Assembly (NCBI GenBank): GCA_903820085.1 | Contig: CAIJGA010000024.1 | Span: 1 to 64,000, forward strand | DNA: 64,000 nt | DNA from: an uncultured Chlorobiaceae bacterium | Lineage (GTDB): Bacteria > Bacteroidota > Chlorobiia > Chlorobiales > Chlorobiaceae | Reading direction: 5' to 3' | Shown here: positions 1 through 7,708 of the stretch, piece after piece | Layout: the number at the start of each line of letters is the position of its first letter | Position numbering within the stretch: position 1 is the stretch's first letter | The notes under the pieces: model-generated | Seen by the model: only the letters and a program-made list of their open reading frames with translations | Told to the model about the DNA's origin: nothing | Database searches by the model: none | Made by a program: the position numbers and the translations under genes

Positions 1-2
1 GC

Positions 3-140
3 GTTGTTGTTGACGCATGGGTAAGGGTATCACTTGTAGGAATCGAGCTTCTTGCCATCGAAGCAAGAGTCGTAGTTGCCTCTGTAGAGACCTACCTGAA
101 ATATGCTGAAGCAATCGGCCTGACTGCAAAGGCAGCATAA
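3..140 (+). CDS. gvpA: Gas vesicle structural protein GvpA, 3' part (first copy, truncated by window edge)
   Basis: The last 45 codons of a gvpA gene; the start lies before the window. GvpA is the small hydrophobic protein that forms the ribs of the gas vesicle wall. Positions 1-140 match positions 264-403 of the next gene with one difference (C at 120, T at 383), which is synonymous (both Leu codons). The visible C-terminal part includes the hydrophobic [20 protein letters not shown] helix region typical of GvpA. It lies 56 bases upstream of the second copy, so this is a tandem array that may continue to the left. Confidence 0.95.
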   Translation, partial: VVVDAWVRVSLVGIELLAIEARVVVASVETYLKYAEAIGLTAKAA

Positions 141-196
141 GGGATATTTTTCAAAAGTAGTAGTCAATTTTTAGAACAAAAAACCGGAGAATTATC

Positions 197-403
197 ATGG
201 CAGTAGAAAAAACCATCGGCTCGTCAAGCCTCGTAGAGGTTATTGACCGTATTCTTGATAAGGGCGTTGTTGTTGACGCATGGGTAAGGGTATCACTTGT
301 AGGAATCGAGCTTCTTGCCATCGAAGCAAGAGTCGTAGTTGCCTCTGTAGAGACCTACCTGAAATATGCTGAAGCAATCGGCTTGACTGCAAAGGCAGCA
401 TAA
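197..403 (+). CDS. gvpA: Gas vesicle structural protein GvpA (second copy)
   Basis: A complete 68-residue GvpA, the main wall protein of gas vesicles. It has the usual family length, the conserved N-terminal block [20 protein letters not shown], and the paired hydrophobic segments [20 protein letters not shown]. The start is supported by a GGAGA ribosome binding site at 186-190, six bases upstream of the ATG. The 157-base gap after the stop holds only a weak GGCA/TGCC hairpin and no convincing gene. In other gas vesicle operons gvpA is expressed far more strongly than the genes after it; the tandem copies here could serve the same need for high dosage (inference). Confidence 0.98.
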   Translation: MAVEKTIGSSSLVEVIDRILDKGVVVDAWVRVSLVGIELLAIEARVVVASVETYLKYAEAIGLTAKAA

Positions 404-560
404 GGGAGCGAGCAGTTTAATGATTGTTCTTGCTAAAACATCCTCAGGCATTTATTGCCGGGCGAGCATGATTTACCAAGAACTCATTTTTTAACAGAGT
501 TGTATGAAGAGTGTGGATTGTAGGGTGTTGAGGATTAAACGCATATAACAGCAGGTCAAG

Positions 561-1172
561 ATGGATATTAAGGAAGAGATGTATAAGGAAAAGATTGCTT
601 CTGAAGATATCGCTGAATCTGAAGAAATGAGGATCCAAAAAATTCAGAACGCTTTTCAATGCTCCGAGAACATTAAAGAGTCGTGTCATTTTCTGGTCGA
701 TAGTGTTGAGCATTCACTGGAATATCTCAAGGAAAAAAGGGCTGATGTGAGTTCGAAACTCTGTGAGGCATTGGCAAAAAAAGAGTCATTGCGTAAAAAG
801 GATTACAATACTATAATGGCTGATATTTATAGTATGCTTGATGAAAAAGAGAGTAATGCGAAAAGCCATTTTATTGCCTTTATAGAAGATCAAAAAGAGT
901 TTACCCAGTCGTTAAAAAATATAATTTTAAATATTTCAGATTATAGTGCCGTAGATTCTCCTGATAAAAATGCCTTGCTTAAGGAACAGTTGGCTCAAAT
1001 AGCGGAGATACAGGAAGTAAGAAAGAAAACCGTTATCAAGATATTGACAGATTTTCAGGAAATCCATAAAGAAGTGATGGCATATTTTGAATCATTGCTT
1101 GAAAAAGGGGATAATATTAGCATTAGGGATATCAAAAATGCCAAATATATAATAAGCAAAGAGCAGATTTAG
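561..1172 (+). CDS. Coiled-coil gas vesicle cluster protein, possible GvpC-like
   Basis: A 203-residue, highly charged, probably helical protein rich in Lys and Glu, with no signal peptide or membrane segment. I do not recognise it by family. Around residues 67-100 it carries a unit (Leu-x3-Leu, Glu, Arg, Tyr, Met/Leu, Ile spacing, e.g. KLCEALAKKESLRKKDYNTI) that resembles the repeat unit of the next protein, so the two may be related. Its place directly after gvpA matches the place of gvpC in cyanobacteria, where GvpC is a helical repeat protein on the outside of the vesicle. A structural or shape-controlling role is inferred from position and helical repeats only. Confidence 0.6.
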   Translation: MDIKEEMYKEKIASEDIAESEEMRIQKIQNAFQCSENIKESCHFLVDSVEHSLEYLKEKRADVSSKLCEALAKKESLRKKDYNTIMADIYSMLDEKESNAKSHFIAFIEDQKEFTQSLKNIILNISDYSAVDSPDKNALLKEQLAQIAEIQEVRKKTVIKILTDFQEIHKEVMAYFESLLEKGDNISIRDIKNAKYIISKEQI

Positions 1173-1199
1173 TAATTTTTAACCAAAATGGAGAATAAA

Positions 1200-2357
1200 A
1201 TGGGCCTGGCTAATGAAATGAAAAGCTTAAGTGAAGAGATGCTTTCTTCATTTAAAGATCGTGTAAGAAATAATCAGGAACTTGTTTTTAATGTTGAAAA
1301 AAAACTGCAGCAGTACCGGAATGAGCAGGAAAACACGGCGGCTACATTGACAGCCAATGCTGCCGAATTGCAACGTAATCTTGCTTCGGGCGAAAAAGAG
1401 AGAATCAGCAACTACGGGCAGCTAATGGGTTCCATACAAAAAGACATTAAAGGCATTGAAAAGGACGTTAAAAGCTCTTTTTCATCGACAAAGGCATTGA
1501 TCAAGGATTTTTCTAAGGCAAGAAAAGTATTGGCAAGTGATTTGGACAAGTTTTTCAGTGATGAAAATAAATCAAGAGCTGAGAATGAACAGTCAAGAAT
1601 GGCTCAGTATGAATTGTACATCGGAAAAATAAGTGATGAAGTGTCAAGTATTTTCAATTATACCAATGATATGCTTGAAAAGTTCGGAAGTGAGCATAAA
1701 GAGATGTCAGATGAACTCAGAGCTGAATTGAGCAGAACAAGAACCGAAAGATTCGAATATACACAGGCATTGCTGAAAAGCATACAGGGAAAAATAGCTG
1801 AGATCAGCAAAGAAAACCTCAATGCTGCCCGCAAGTTGAGAAAAGATTTGGACAATGGTGAGGCAGAAAGGCTGAAAGGCTATAACGCCTTGTTCGACAG
1901 GATAAGCAGCGAAGTTACGGAGTTGAAAAATTCCACGTCGAGCCTGCTTGGTAGTTATAATACAGACCGCGCACAGGGTGCTGAGCATTGGAAGCAAATG
2001 CAGGAGAGTATTGCAGCAATCAGGAGTGGCGAACCAGTAGCAAGTCCAAAAAAAATTGAAAAAAAAGCACCTGAAGTAAAGGCAGTACCTGCTGTTGTTA
2101 AAGAGCTACCTGTTTTTGAAGAAAAAGCACCTGTTGTCACTATTGAGGTCCCGGCAGCAAACGAAGAAATTACTTTGGAAGACAAAATATTCGAGTACAT
2201 TAATAGTCATCTGGAAGGTGTCAAGGTTTCCGATATGGAAGAACCATTACATGAAACCAGGATGAAGATCGGCTTTGCGGCAAAATGTCTGTTGGATGCA
2301 GGTAAAGTTTCAAAAGTTGAAAATCTTTACTATCCGGTAAAGAAAAATATCAGGTAA
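1200..2357 (+). CDS. Repeat coiled-coil protein with C-terminal winged-helix-like domain, candidate GvpC analogue
   Basis: A 385-residue protein; the ATG at 1200 is chosen over that at 1188 because GGAG at 1190-1193 sits about six bases before it. Residues about 50-265 hold four imperfect 35-60-residue helical units with a common pattern of Leu pairs, a Glu/Arg-rich turn, Tyr, then Leu/Ile residues (for example LRKDLDNGEAERLKGY). A Pro/Ala/Lys/Val-rich linker follows (about 270-325), then a compact C-terminal domain with the motif DMEEPLHETRMKIGFAAKCL, resembling small winged-helix domains. Position after gvpA and the helical repeats suggest a GvpC-like shell protein; the C-terminal domain is not part of classical GvpC. 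Function is inferred. Confidence 0.6.
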   Translation: MGLANEMKSLSEEMLSSFKDRVRNNQELVFNVEKKLQQYRNEQENTAATLTANAAELQRNLASGEKERISNYGQLMGSIQKDIKGIEKDVKSSFSSTKALIKDFSKARKVLASDLDKFFSDENKSRAENEQSRMAQYELYIGKISDEVSSIFNYTNDMLEKFGSEHKEMSDELRAELSRTRTERFEYTQALLKSIQGKIAEISKENLNAARKLRKDLDNGEAERLKGYNALFDRISSEVTELKNSTSSLLGSYNTDRAQGAEHWKQMQESIAAIRSGEPVASPKKIEKKAPEVKAVPAVVKELPVFEEKAPVVTIEVPAANEEITLEDKIFEYINSHLEGVKVSDMEEPLHETRMKIGFAAKCLLDAGKVSKVENLYYPVKKNIR

Positions 2358-2368
2358 GTAATTAATTT

Positions 2369-2424
2369 AAAGCAAGGTAAGGGGTTTTAACTGAACAAAT
2401 CCTTGCCTTGCTTTATTGTTTTTT
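2369..2424 (+). terminator. Terminator-like hairpin inside the gvp cluster
   Basis: AAAGCAAGGTAAGG (2369-2382) can pair with CCTTGCCTTGCTTT (2401-2414), with one G-U pair in 14, and is followed by ATTGTTTTTT. It sits in the 146-base gap before gvpN and could end or attenuate the structural transcript before the accessory genes. Confidence 0.75.
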
Positions 2425-2503
2425 CTATGAATTTTAAGCAAGTTGGTTTCATAAAAACTTCAAATAGCCTGTAATTATGCGTCGCCAAGGAAATGATAAT
2501 GAG

Positions 2504-3403
2504 ATGAATACAGTGCTTGAGCCGAAGCCCATGCCTAATTTTGTTGAAACAGACTACATTAGAGATATAACAAATCGTGGCTTGACCTATATGAAAGCAG
2601 GTTTTCCTGTTCATTTCAGAGGCCCCTCAGGGACGGGAAAAACTACTGTAGCATTGCATTTGGCAAGTAAGATAGGACGGCCTGTTGTTATTATTCATGG
2701 CGATTCAGAATACAAAACATCTGATCTTATCGGTAGTGAGCAGGGTTATAAATACAGACGTCTGGATGATAATTTTATTCATTCTGTCCACAAGTATGAA
2801 GAGGATATGACAAAGCAGTGGGTCAACAATCGCCTGACCATTGCCATCAAGAAAGGGTTTACATTGGTATATGATGAGTTTACCCGTTCTCGTCCGGAAG
2901 CAAATAACATCCTTCTTCCGATTCTTCAGGAAAAAATGTTGAGCACATCTTCATCAAATGAAGAAGAGTACTATATGAAGGTTCATCCTGAATTCAGGGC
3001 AATATTTACGTCGAATCCCGAAGAGTATGCCGGTGTTAACAGAACACAGGATGCATTGCGTGACAGGATGGTTACCATGGATCTTGATTATTTTGATTAC
3101 GAAACAGAACTGATGATCACGCACGCAAAATCAGGAATGTCTCTCGATGATGCTGAAAAAATTGTTAAGATTGTTCGCGGATTGCGTGAATCAGGAAAAA
3201 CAGAGTTTGACCCTACAATCAGGGGTTCAATTATGATTGCGAAAACACTGAATGTGCTTAATGCAAGGCCTGACAAGTCAAATGAATTGTTTAAAAAAGT
3301 TTGTCAGGATATTTTGACCTCTGAAACAAGCCGAGTTGGATCCAAAACAAATCAAGAGAGAGTACGTGGTATCGTTAATGAACTTATTGACTTGTACTCA
3401 TAG
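2504..3403 (+). CDS. gvpN: Gas vesicle AAA ATPase GvpN
   Basis: A MoxR-like AAA ATPase needed for normal gas vesicle growth in other organisms. From the ATG at 2504 it has 299 residues. Walker A GPSGTGKT lies near residues 40-47 and a Walker B LVYDEF near 121-126; the signature blocks GDSEYKTSDLIG, ETDYIRDI and TSNPEEYAGV are typical of GvpN. The ATG at 2504 is preferred to the one at 2477 because AAGGA at 2487-2491 precedes it and family proteins do not need the extra nine residues. It opens the accessory part of the cluster after the hairpin near 2.4 kb. Confidence 0.95.
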   Translation: MNTVLEPKPMPNFVETDYIRDITNRGLTYMKAGFPVHFRGPSGTGKTTVALHLASKIGRPVVIIHGDSEYKTSDLIGSEQGYKYRRLDDNFIHSVHKYEEDMTKQWVNNRLTIAIKKGFTLVYDEFTRSRPEANNILLPILQEKMLSTSSSNEEEYYMKVHPEFRAIFTSNPEEYAGVNRTQDALRDRMVTMDLDYFDYETELMITHAKSGMSLDDAEKIVKIVRGLRESGKTEFDPTIRGSIMIAKTLNVLNARPDKSNELFKKVCQDILTSETSRVGSKTNQERVRGIVNELIDLYS

Positions 3404-3433
3404 TCCCTTCAAACTGCTATAAATTGAGACGTC

Positions 3434-3739
3434 ATGCCGATCATGAATCCTAAGAGGGGTGTCAGTCATATCAAAACCCTTCATACTGTTACGAAAGCAT
3501 CTGTCAAGAAAAATGATACAGCAGATTTTCTTGAACTGTACATGCTTGAGAAGGAGAAACAGCGGTTAATGGTTGAAGAGTCAAAAATATTAACGAGACT
3601 TGATTATGTCCAAAACCGTTTGCGACTCATAAAAAACATTTATGAGCATAGTTCTCATTTGCTTCATAATCAGAATAAGGATTATTATGATGAGGCAAGC
3701 TCAAATCCTGGATTTACAACTATCCAAATAGAGTACTAA
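3434..3739 (+). CDS. Small coiled-coil gas vesicle cluster protein, unknown
   Basis: A 101-residue basic protein, not recognised as a named Gvp. The middle (about residues 32-75) is a predicted helix with LELYMLEKEKQRLMVEESKI followed by Leu-rich heptads; the ends look disordered. No membrane segment. It lies 30 bases after gvpN and 11 bases before gvpJ, clearly in the same transcription unit, so a role in vesicle assembly is likely. A second ATG at 3443 is an alternative start. Confidence 0.65.
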   Translation: MPIMNPKRGVSHIKTLHTVTKASVKKNDTADFLELYMLEKEKQRLMVEESKILTRLDYVQNRLRLIKNIYEHSSHLLHNQNKDYYDEASSNPGFTTIQIEY

Positions 3740-3750
3740 ATTATTGTACC

Positions 3751-4050
3751 ATGGCAGATTTAAAACATGCTGTCAATGCGACAGGCCTTGCTGACATACT
3801 TGAAAGGGTTCTGGATAAGGGCATTGTTATTGCAGGTGATATAAAAATACAGATTGCCGATATCGATTTATTGACAATTAAAATAAGACTTTTAATTGCA
3901 TCAGTTGATAAAGCCATGGAGATGGGTATAAACTGGTGGCAGGAAGACCCGTATCTTTCTACGAAAGCCAAAGACAAAGAGCAGCAGCTCTTACAGGACG
4001 AGTTGCAGCAGCGTATTGAGAAACTGGAAGCTATGACTAAGATAACTTAG
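3751..4050 (+). CDS. gvpJ: Gas vesicle protein GvpJ (GvpA-like minor protein)
   Basis: A 99-residue member of the GvpA/J/M/S family. The first 70 residues follow GvpA (LADILERVLDKGIVIAGDI, then IKIQIADIDLLTIKIRLLIA), while a charged 30-residue tail (QLLQDELQQRIEKLEAM) is absent from GvpA. Minor GvpA-like proteins of this kind are thought to act in nucleation or at vesicle tips rather than in the ribs. The WW pair near residue 69-70 and the tail support GvpJ over a third gvpA copy. Confidence 0.85.
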   Translation: MADLKHAVNATGLADILERVLDKGIVIAGDIKIQIADIDLLTIKIRLLIASVDKAMEMGINWWQEDPYLSTKAKDKEQQLLQDELQQRIEKLEAMTKIT

Positions 4051-4061
4051 GGGATTGTGCC

Positions 4062-4586
4062 ATGAAAGATGAAAAAGAGAGTAACAGGAAGGGAGAATCT
4101 GAATCTGAATTTGATTTTCTTGGTTTGGGAGGCCTCTTTAAAGGAATTGAAAAATTAGTTGATTTAGCGGGCAAGCTTGAGCAAACCGGAGCGGTTAACC
4201 GTGAAGGGGAACTGAATTTAGACCAGCTTAAAAAAGGAATGAAAGGCGTTTATGGATTTACCATCAAATCAGCAGTAGGTGGCTCTCCAAAAGTAGAGAC
4301 ATTCGGAAATATTGTCAAAACAGCTCAAGGTCCTAAGGTCAACGAGGAGCGTGAACCGATAACGGATGTATTTGATGAGAGCGATGAAGTTGTCATCATT
4401 GCAGAAATGCCCGGTATTGAAGAGTCGGACATTGTTATCGATCTTAAGGATGATATTCTTGAGATTTCGACGAAAAACCTGAAAAAGAGTTATCGCAAGG
4501 AGCTCTTGTTACCGATTAAACCTGGAATCAATTCAATTCAACAAAAATATACCAACGGTATCCTTGAAATAAGAATTAAAAAATAA
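4062..4586 (+). CDS. gvpH: Hsp20-type gas vesicle protein GvpH
   Basis: A 174-residue protein with a C-terminal alpha-crystallin (Hsp20) domain, about residues 95-174, seen in EPITDVFDESDEVVIIAEMP and the closing beta strand YTNGILEIRIKK. The N-terminal 90 residues hold a Gly/Leu/Phe segment (LGLGGLFKGIEKLVDLAGKL) typical of GvpH. Small heat shock proteins keep other Gvp proteins from aggregating; GvpH does this in haloarchaea. It is 11 bases after gvpJ and 4 bases before the ArsA-type gene. Confidence 0.85.
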   Translation: MKDEKESNRKGESESEFDFLGLGGLFKGIEKLVDLAGKLEQTGAVNREGELNLDQLKKGMKGVYGFTIKSAVGGSPKVETFGNIVKTAQGPKVNEEREPITDVFDESDEVVIIAEMPGIEESDIVIDLKDDILEISTKNLKKSYRKELLLPIKPGINSIQQKYTNGILEIRIKK

Positions 4587-4590
4587 GACG

Positions 4591-5565
4591 ATGCCGCTTA
4601 CAGGTTTGGAGAGTAAAGACCTTAAGATGATTATATTCGGCGGTAAAGGTGGTGTCGGCAAGACCAGTTGCGCTGTAGCATGTGCCATCGGGTTGGCTGA
4701 ACATTTTAAAACCCTGGTTATTTCAACAGACCCCGCGCACTCGGTTTCTGACAGTCTTGAGCAAGAGATAGGGTTCAGACTTCAGCCGGTTCATAATGTT
4801 CCAAACCTCACCGCTATAGAGATTTCTGCAGACAAGGCTTTTAAAGAGTTTAAAAAAGAGCATGAAGCTGAGCTGATCAAACTCTTTGATACATCCACCA
4901 ATTTCGATGATGAAGATATTCAGCAAATGATGAGTCTCTCAATACCTGGTATTGATGAAGTCATGAGTTTCAAGACCATTATTGACCTGATTGAAGAGGA
5001 TAATTATGAGAAATACGTTGTAGATACAGCTCCAACCGGACACGCATTGCGCCTTCTCTCTTCTCCGATACTGCTGGATGAGTGGATCAAGATGGCTGCG
5101 AAGATGAGGTGGAAGTATCGTTATATGATAGAGTCCTTTTCTGGTGAATACAAGGATGATGAGGCTGATGTCATGCTGCTGAATCTTAAAAAGACCGTCA
5201 AGCGTATTGCAGCGCTCTTGAGTAATAGTGAGAAATGTGAATTTATTCCTGTCTGCATTCCTGAGGATATGGCGATTATGGAAACGGACAGGCTTTTAAA
5301 GGAGCTCAGGAGCTTCAAGATTACATCGCGTCAATTGATTCTCAATAATGTGATGGAGTCTGACGAATCGGGATTTTGCCGGCAAAGAAAGGCAGCCCAG
5401 CTAAAGTATGTTGAGAAGGTCCATAAGCTGTTTAAAGAGTTACAGGTAGTCATGGTTCCTCAATTTCCTGATGAAATCAAGGGCGTGATGGCTTTGAGGA
5501 AGTTGCAACAGGTACTTTTCGGTGAGAACATAAAGCGCAAAACAGAGATACAACATGAGTCATGA
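4591..5565 (+). CDS. ArsA/Get3-type ATPase of the gas vesicle cluster
   Basis: A 324-residue soluble ATPase of the ArsA/Get3 family. It has the deviant Walker A GGKGGVGKTS (residues 17-26), the switch-like STDPAHSVSDSL (45-56), and VVDTAPTGHALRLL near residue 150. Get3 delivers hydrophobic tail-anchored proteins and ArsA drives arsenite efflux. No ars gene is near, and the gene is embedded between gvpH and a Cdc48-type gene, so handling of hydrophobic Gvp subunits is the more likely job (inference). Its end overlaps the next start by 11 bases, indicating translational coupling. Confidence 0.9.
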   Translation: MPLTGLESKDLKMIIFGGKGGVGKTSCAVACAIGLAEHFKTLVISTDPAHSVSDSLEQEIGFRLQPVHNVPNLTAIEISADKAFKEFKKEHEAELIKLFDTSTNFDDEDIQQMMSLSIPGIDEVMSFKTIIDLIEEDNYEKYVVDTAPTGHALRLLSSPILLDEWIKMAAKMRWKYRYMIESFSGEYKDDEADVMLLNLKKTVKRIAALLSNSEKCEFIPVCIPEDMAIMETDRLLKELRSFKITSRQLILNNVMESDESGFCRQRKAAQLKYVEKVHKLFKELQVVMVPQFPDEIKGVMALRKLQQVLFGENIKRKTEIQHES

Positions 5566-7702
5566 TAAGCTGGTACTCAAGGTAAAAGAGGCCATTGTCA
5601 AGGATGTCGGTCGCGCAATTGCCAGGATGGATCCTCATGATATGACCCGTGCCGGTTTGGCATCGGGCGATATCGTCATGATTGAGGGTAAACGCTCCAC
5701 TCCGGTCAAAATACTTCCCTCCTATCCTGAAGACCGGGATAAGGGGATTATACAGATCGATGGTATCAGTCGCGATAATGCCAGCGTCGGTATTGATGAA
5801 AAAGTTTCCATTAGTACGGTTGCCTGCCGTCAGGCTTCAAAAATCAAGCTCAAACCGGTTACCAGGTCAAGTTCCTTGATAAAAGCTGATGATGCCAAAT
5901 ATATTGGTTCGCTTATCAATGGTTTGCCGGTGACGAAAGGGGATAAAATCAAGGCAACCCTTTTTGGTTCCGGATCGATATACTATACGATAACATCGAC
6001 CTCGCCGGAAGGTGTTGTTCTCATACACCCTGATACGTCAATTCAGCTTGAGCTGACCAAGCAAAATGAGGTAAAGTCAAATAAGGTCACGTATGAAGAT
6101 ATAGGGGGGCTTGGCAATCAGGTTCAACGCATACGCGAAATGATTGAACTGCCTCTTAAATACCCCGAAATATTTGAGAGACTTGGAGTTGAACCACCAA
6201 AAGGCGTTTTTCTCTATGGCCCTCCGGGTACTGGCAAGACACTTATTGTTCGAGCGGTGGCTCAGGAGACGGATGCCTATTTTATCAATATTTCCGGCCC
6301 TGAAATCATGGGCAAGTATTATGGCGAAAGTGAAGCAAGGGTCCGTAATATTTTTGCTGAAGCCCAGTCACATGCCCCGTCCATTATTTTTATTGATGAG
6401 ATAGATGCCATTGCTCCCAAACGGGAGGATATGGGTGGCGAAAAACAGGTTGAGAAGAGGGTTGTTGCACAGCTTTTATCGCTGATGGACGGCCTGGAAT
6501 CAAGAGGGAAGGTCATTGTCATTGGCGCAACCAATATTCCGAATTCAATTGATCCGGCACTGAGAAGACCTGGCCGTTTTGATCGTGAAATATCAATTTC
6601 AATTCCCGATAAAAAGGGCCGGCTCGAAATTCTGCATATCCATACCCGGGGCATTCCGATGTCAGAAGATGTGGATATGGCTAAAATAGCTGAGATTACC
6701 CACGGTTTTGTTGGCGCTGATCTTGAGGCATTGGCACGGGAGGCGGCCATGACGGCGTTAAGAAAAATTCTTCCGCAGATAAACTTTGAATTGTCTGAGA
6801 TTCCCTATGAGCTGTTGATGCAGTTAGAAGTTACGATGGATAACTTTTATGAAGCAATGAAGGAGGTTGAACCATCGGCAATTCGTGAAGTTTTTGTAGA
6901 GGTACCGGACGTCAAATGGGAAGATGTGGGGGGGCTTGAAGAGATCAAGCAGGCGTTGAAAGAGAGTGTGGAGTGGCCAGTAAAATATGCTGAACTCTTT
7001 AAAAAAACAGGAACCAAGCCACCCAAAGGAATCATATTGTACGGAAAGCCCGGTACAGGGAAGACCTACCTTGCCAAGGCGCTCGCCAGTGAGAGCGGTG
7101 TGAACTTTATTTCAGTCAAGGGTCCCCAGCTCCTCAGCCGTTTTATTGGTGAATCGGAAAAAGGGGTCCGTGAACTTTTCCGGCTGGCCAAACAATCAGC
7201 ACCGACCATCCTCTTCCTTGATGAAATAGACAGCCTGACCCCACGCAGAAGAAATGATGGCACAGAATCCGGTGTTATTGAAAGAGTCATCAGTCAGTTT
7301 CTCACTGAAATGGATGGCATTGAAGAGTTGAAAGGAGTCACGGTGCTTGCCGCCACCAACCGGATAGATATCATTGATCCGGCATTATTGCGTTCCGGCA
7401 GATTTGACCTTATGTTTGAAGTGCCATTACCGGAATTAATGACCAGAGAAAAAATATTCAGGATTCATACCAAAAATATGCCTCTTGGTGAGGGTGTTAA
7501 CTTGACAGTTTTAGCCGGAAAAACAGAGCATATGACTGGGGCTGATATACAGTTTATTTGTCAAAAGTCAAAAATGTGCGCCATTCGTGAAGTCATTGAA
7601 AAAAATGAGGCTTCAGATACCGCAGAGATTCTTGTCTTGGAAAAACACTTTGAAGAGGCAATACAGGTCGTCATCAGTCAAAACGATAATATACTAAATT
7701 AG
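5555..7702 (+). CDS. Cdc48/VAT-type double AAA ATPase of the gas vesicle cluster
   Basis: A 715-residue protein with full Cdc48/VAT layout: an N-domain (about 1-170, starting LVLKVKEAIVKDVGRAIARM), D1 with GPPGTGKT near residue 222 and IIFIDEID near 278, and D2 with GKPGTGKT near 497 and ILFLDEID near 552. Cdc48 proteins unfold or extract substrates from complexes. Cdc48-like genes are unusual in bacteria. The overlap with the ArsA-type gene and the 6-base gap to the next gvp gene place it in the gas vesicle operon, where it may remodel assemblies or clear misassembled subunits (inference). Confidence 0.93.
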   Translation: MSHDKLVLKVKEAIVKDVGRAIARMDPHDMTRAGLASGDIVMIEGKRSTPVKILPSYPEDRDKGIIQIDGISRDNASVGIDEKVSISTVACRQASKIKLKPVTRSSSLIKADDAKYIGSLINGLPVTKGDKIKATLFGSGSIYYTITSTSPEGVVLIHPDTSIQLELTKQNEVKSNKVTYEDIGGLGNQVQRIREMIELPLKYPEIFERLGVEPPKGVFLYGPPGTGKTLIVRAVAQETDAYFINISGPEIMGKYYGESEARVRNIFAEAQSHAPSIIFIDEIDAIAPKREDMGGEKQVEKRVVAQLLSLMDGLESRGKVIVIGATNIPNSIDPALRRPGRFDREISISIPDKKGRLEILHIHTRGIPMSEDVDMAKIAEITHGFVGADLEALAREAAMTALRKILPQINFELSEIPYELLMQLEVTMDNFYEAMKEVEPSAIREVFVEVPDVKWEDVGGLEEIKQALKESVEWPVKYAELFKKTGTKPPKGIILYGKPGTGKTYLAKALASESGVNFISVKGPQLLSRFIGESEKGVRELFRLAKQSAPTILFLDEIDSLTPRRRNDGTESGVIERVISQFLTEMDGIEELKGVTVLAATNRIDIIDPALLRSGRFDLMFEVPLPELMTREKIFRIHTKNMPLGEGVNLTVLAGKTEHMTGADIQFICQKSKMCAIREVIEKNEASDTAEILVLEKHFEEAIQVVISQNDNILN

Positions 7703-7708
7703 CAAGTA

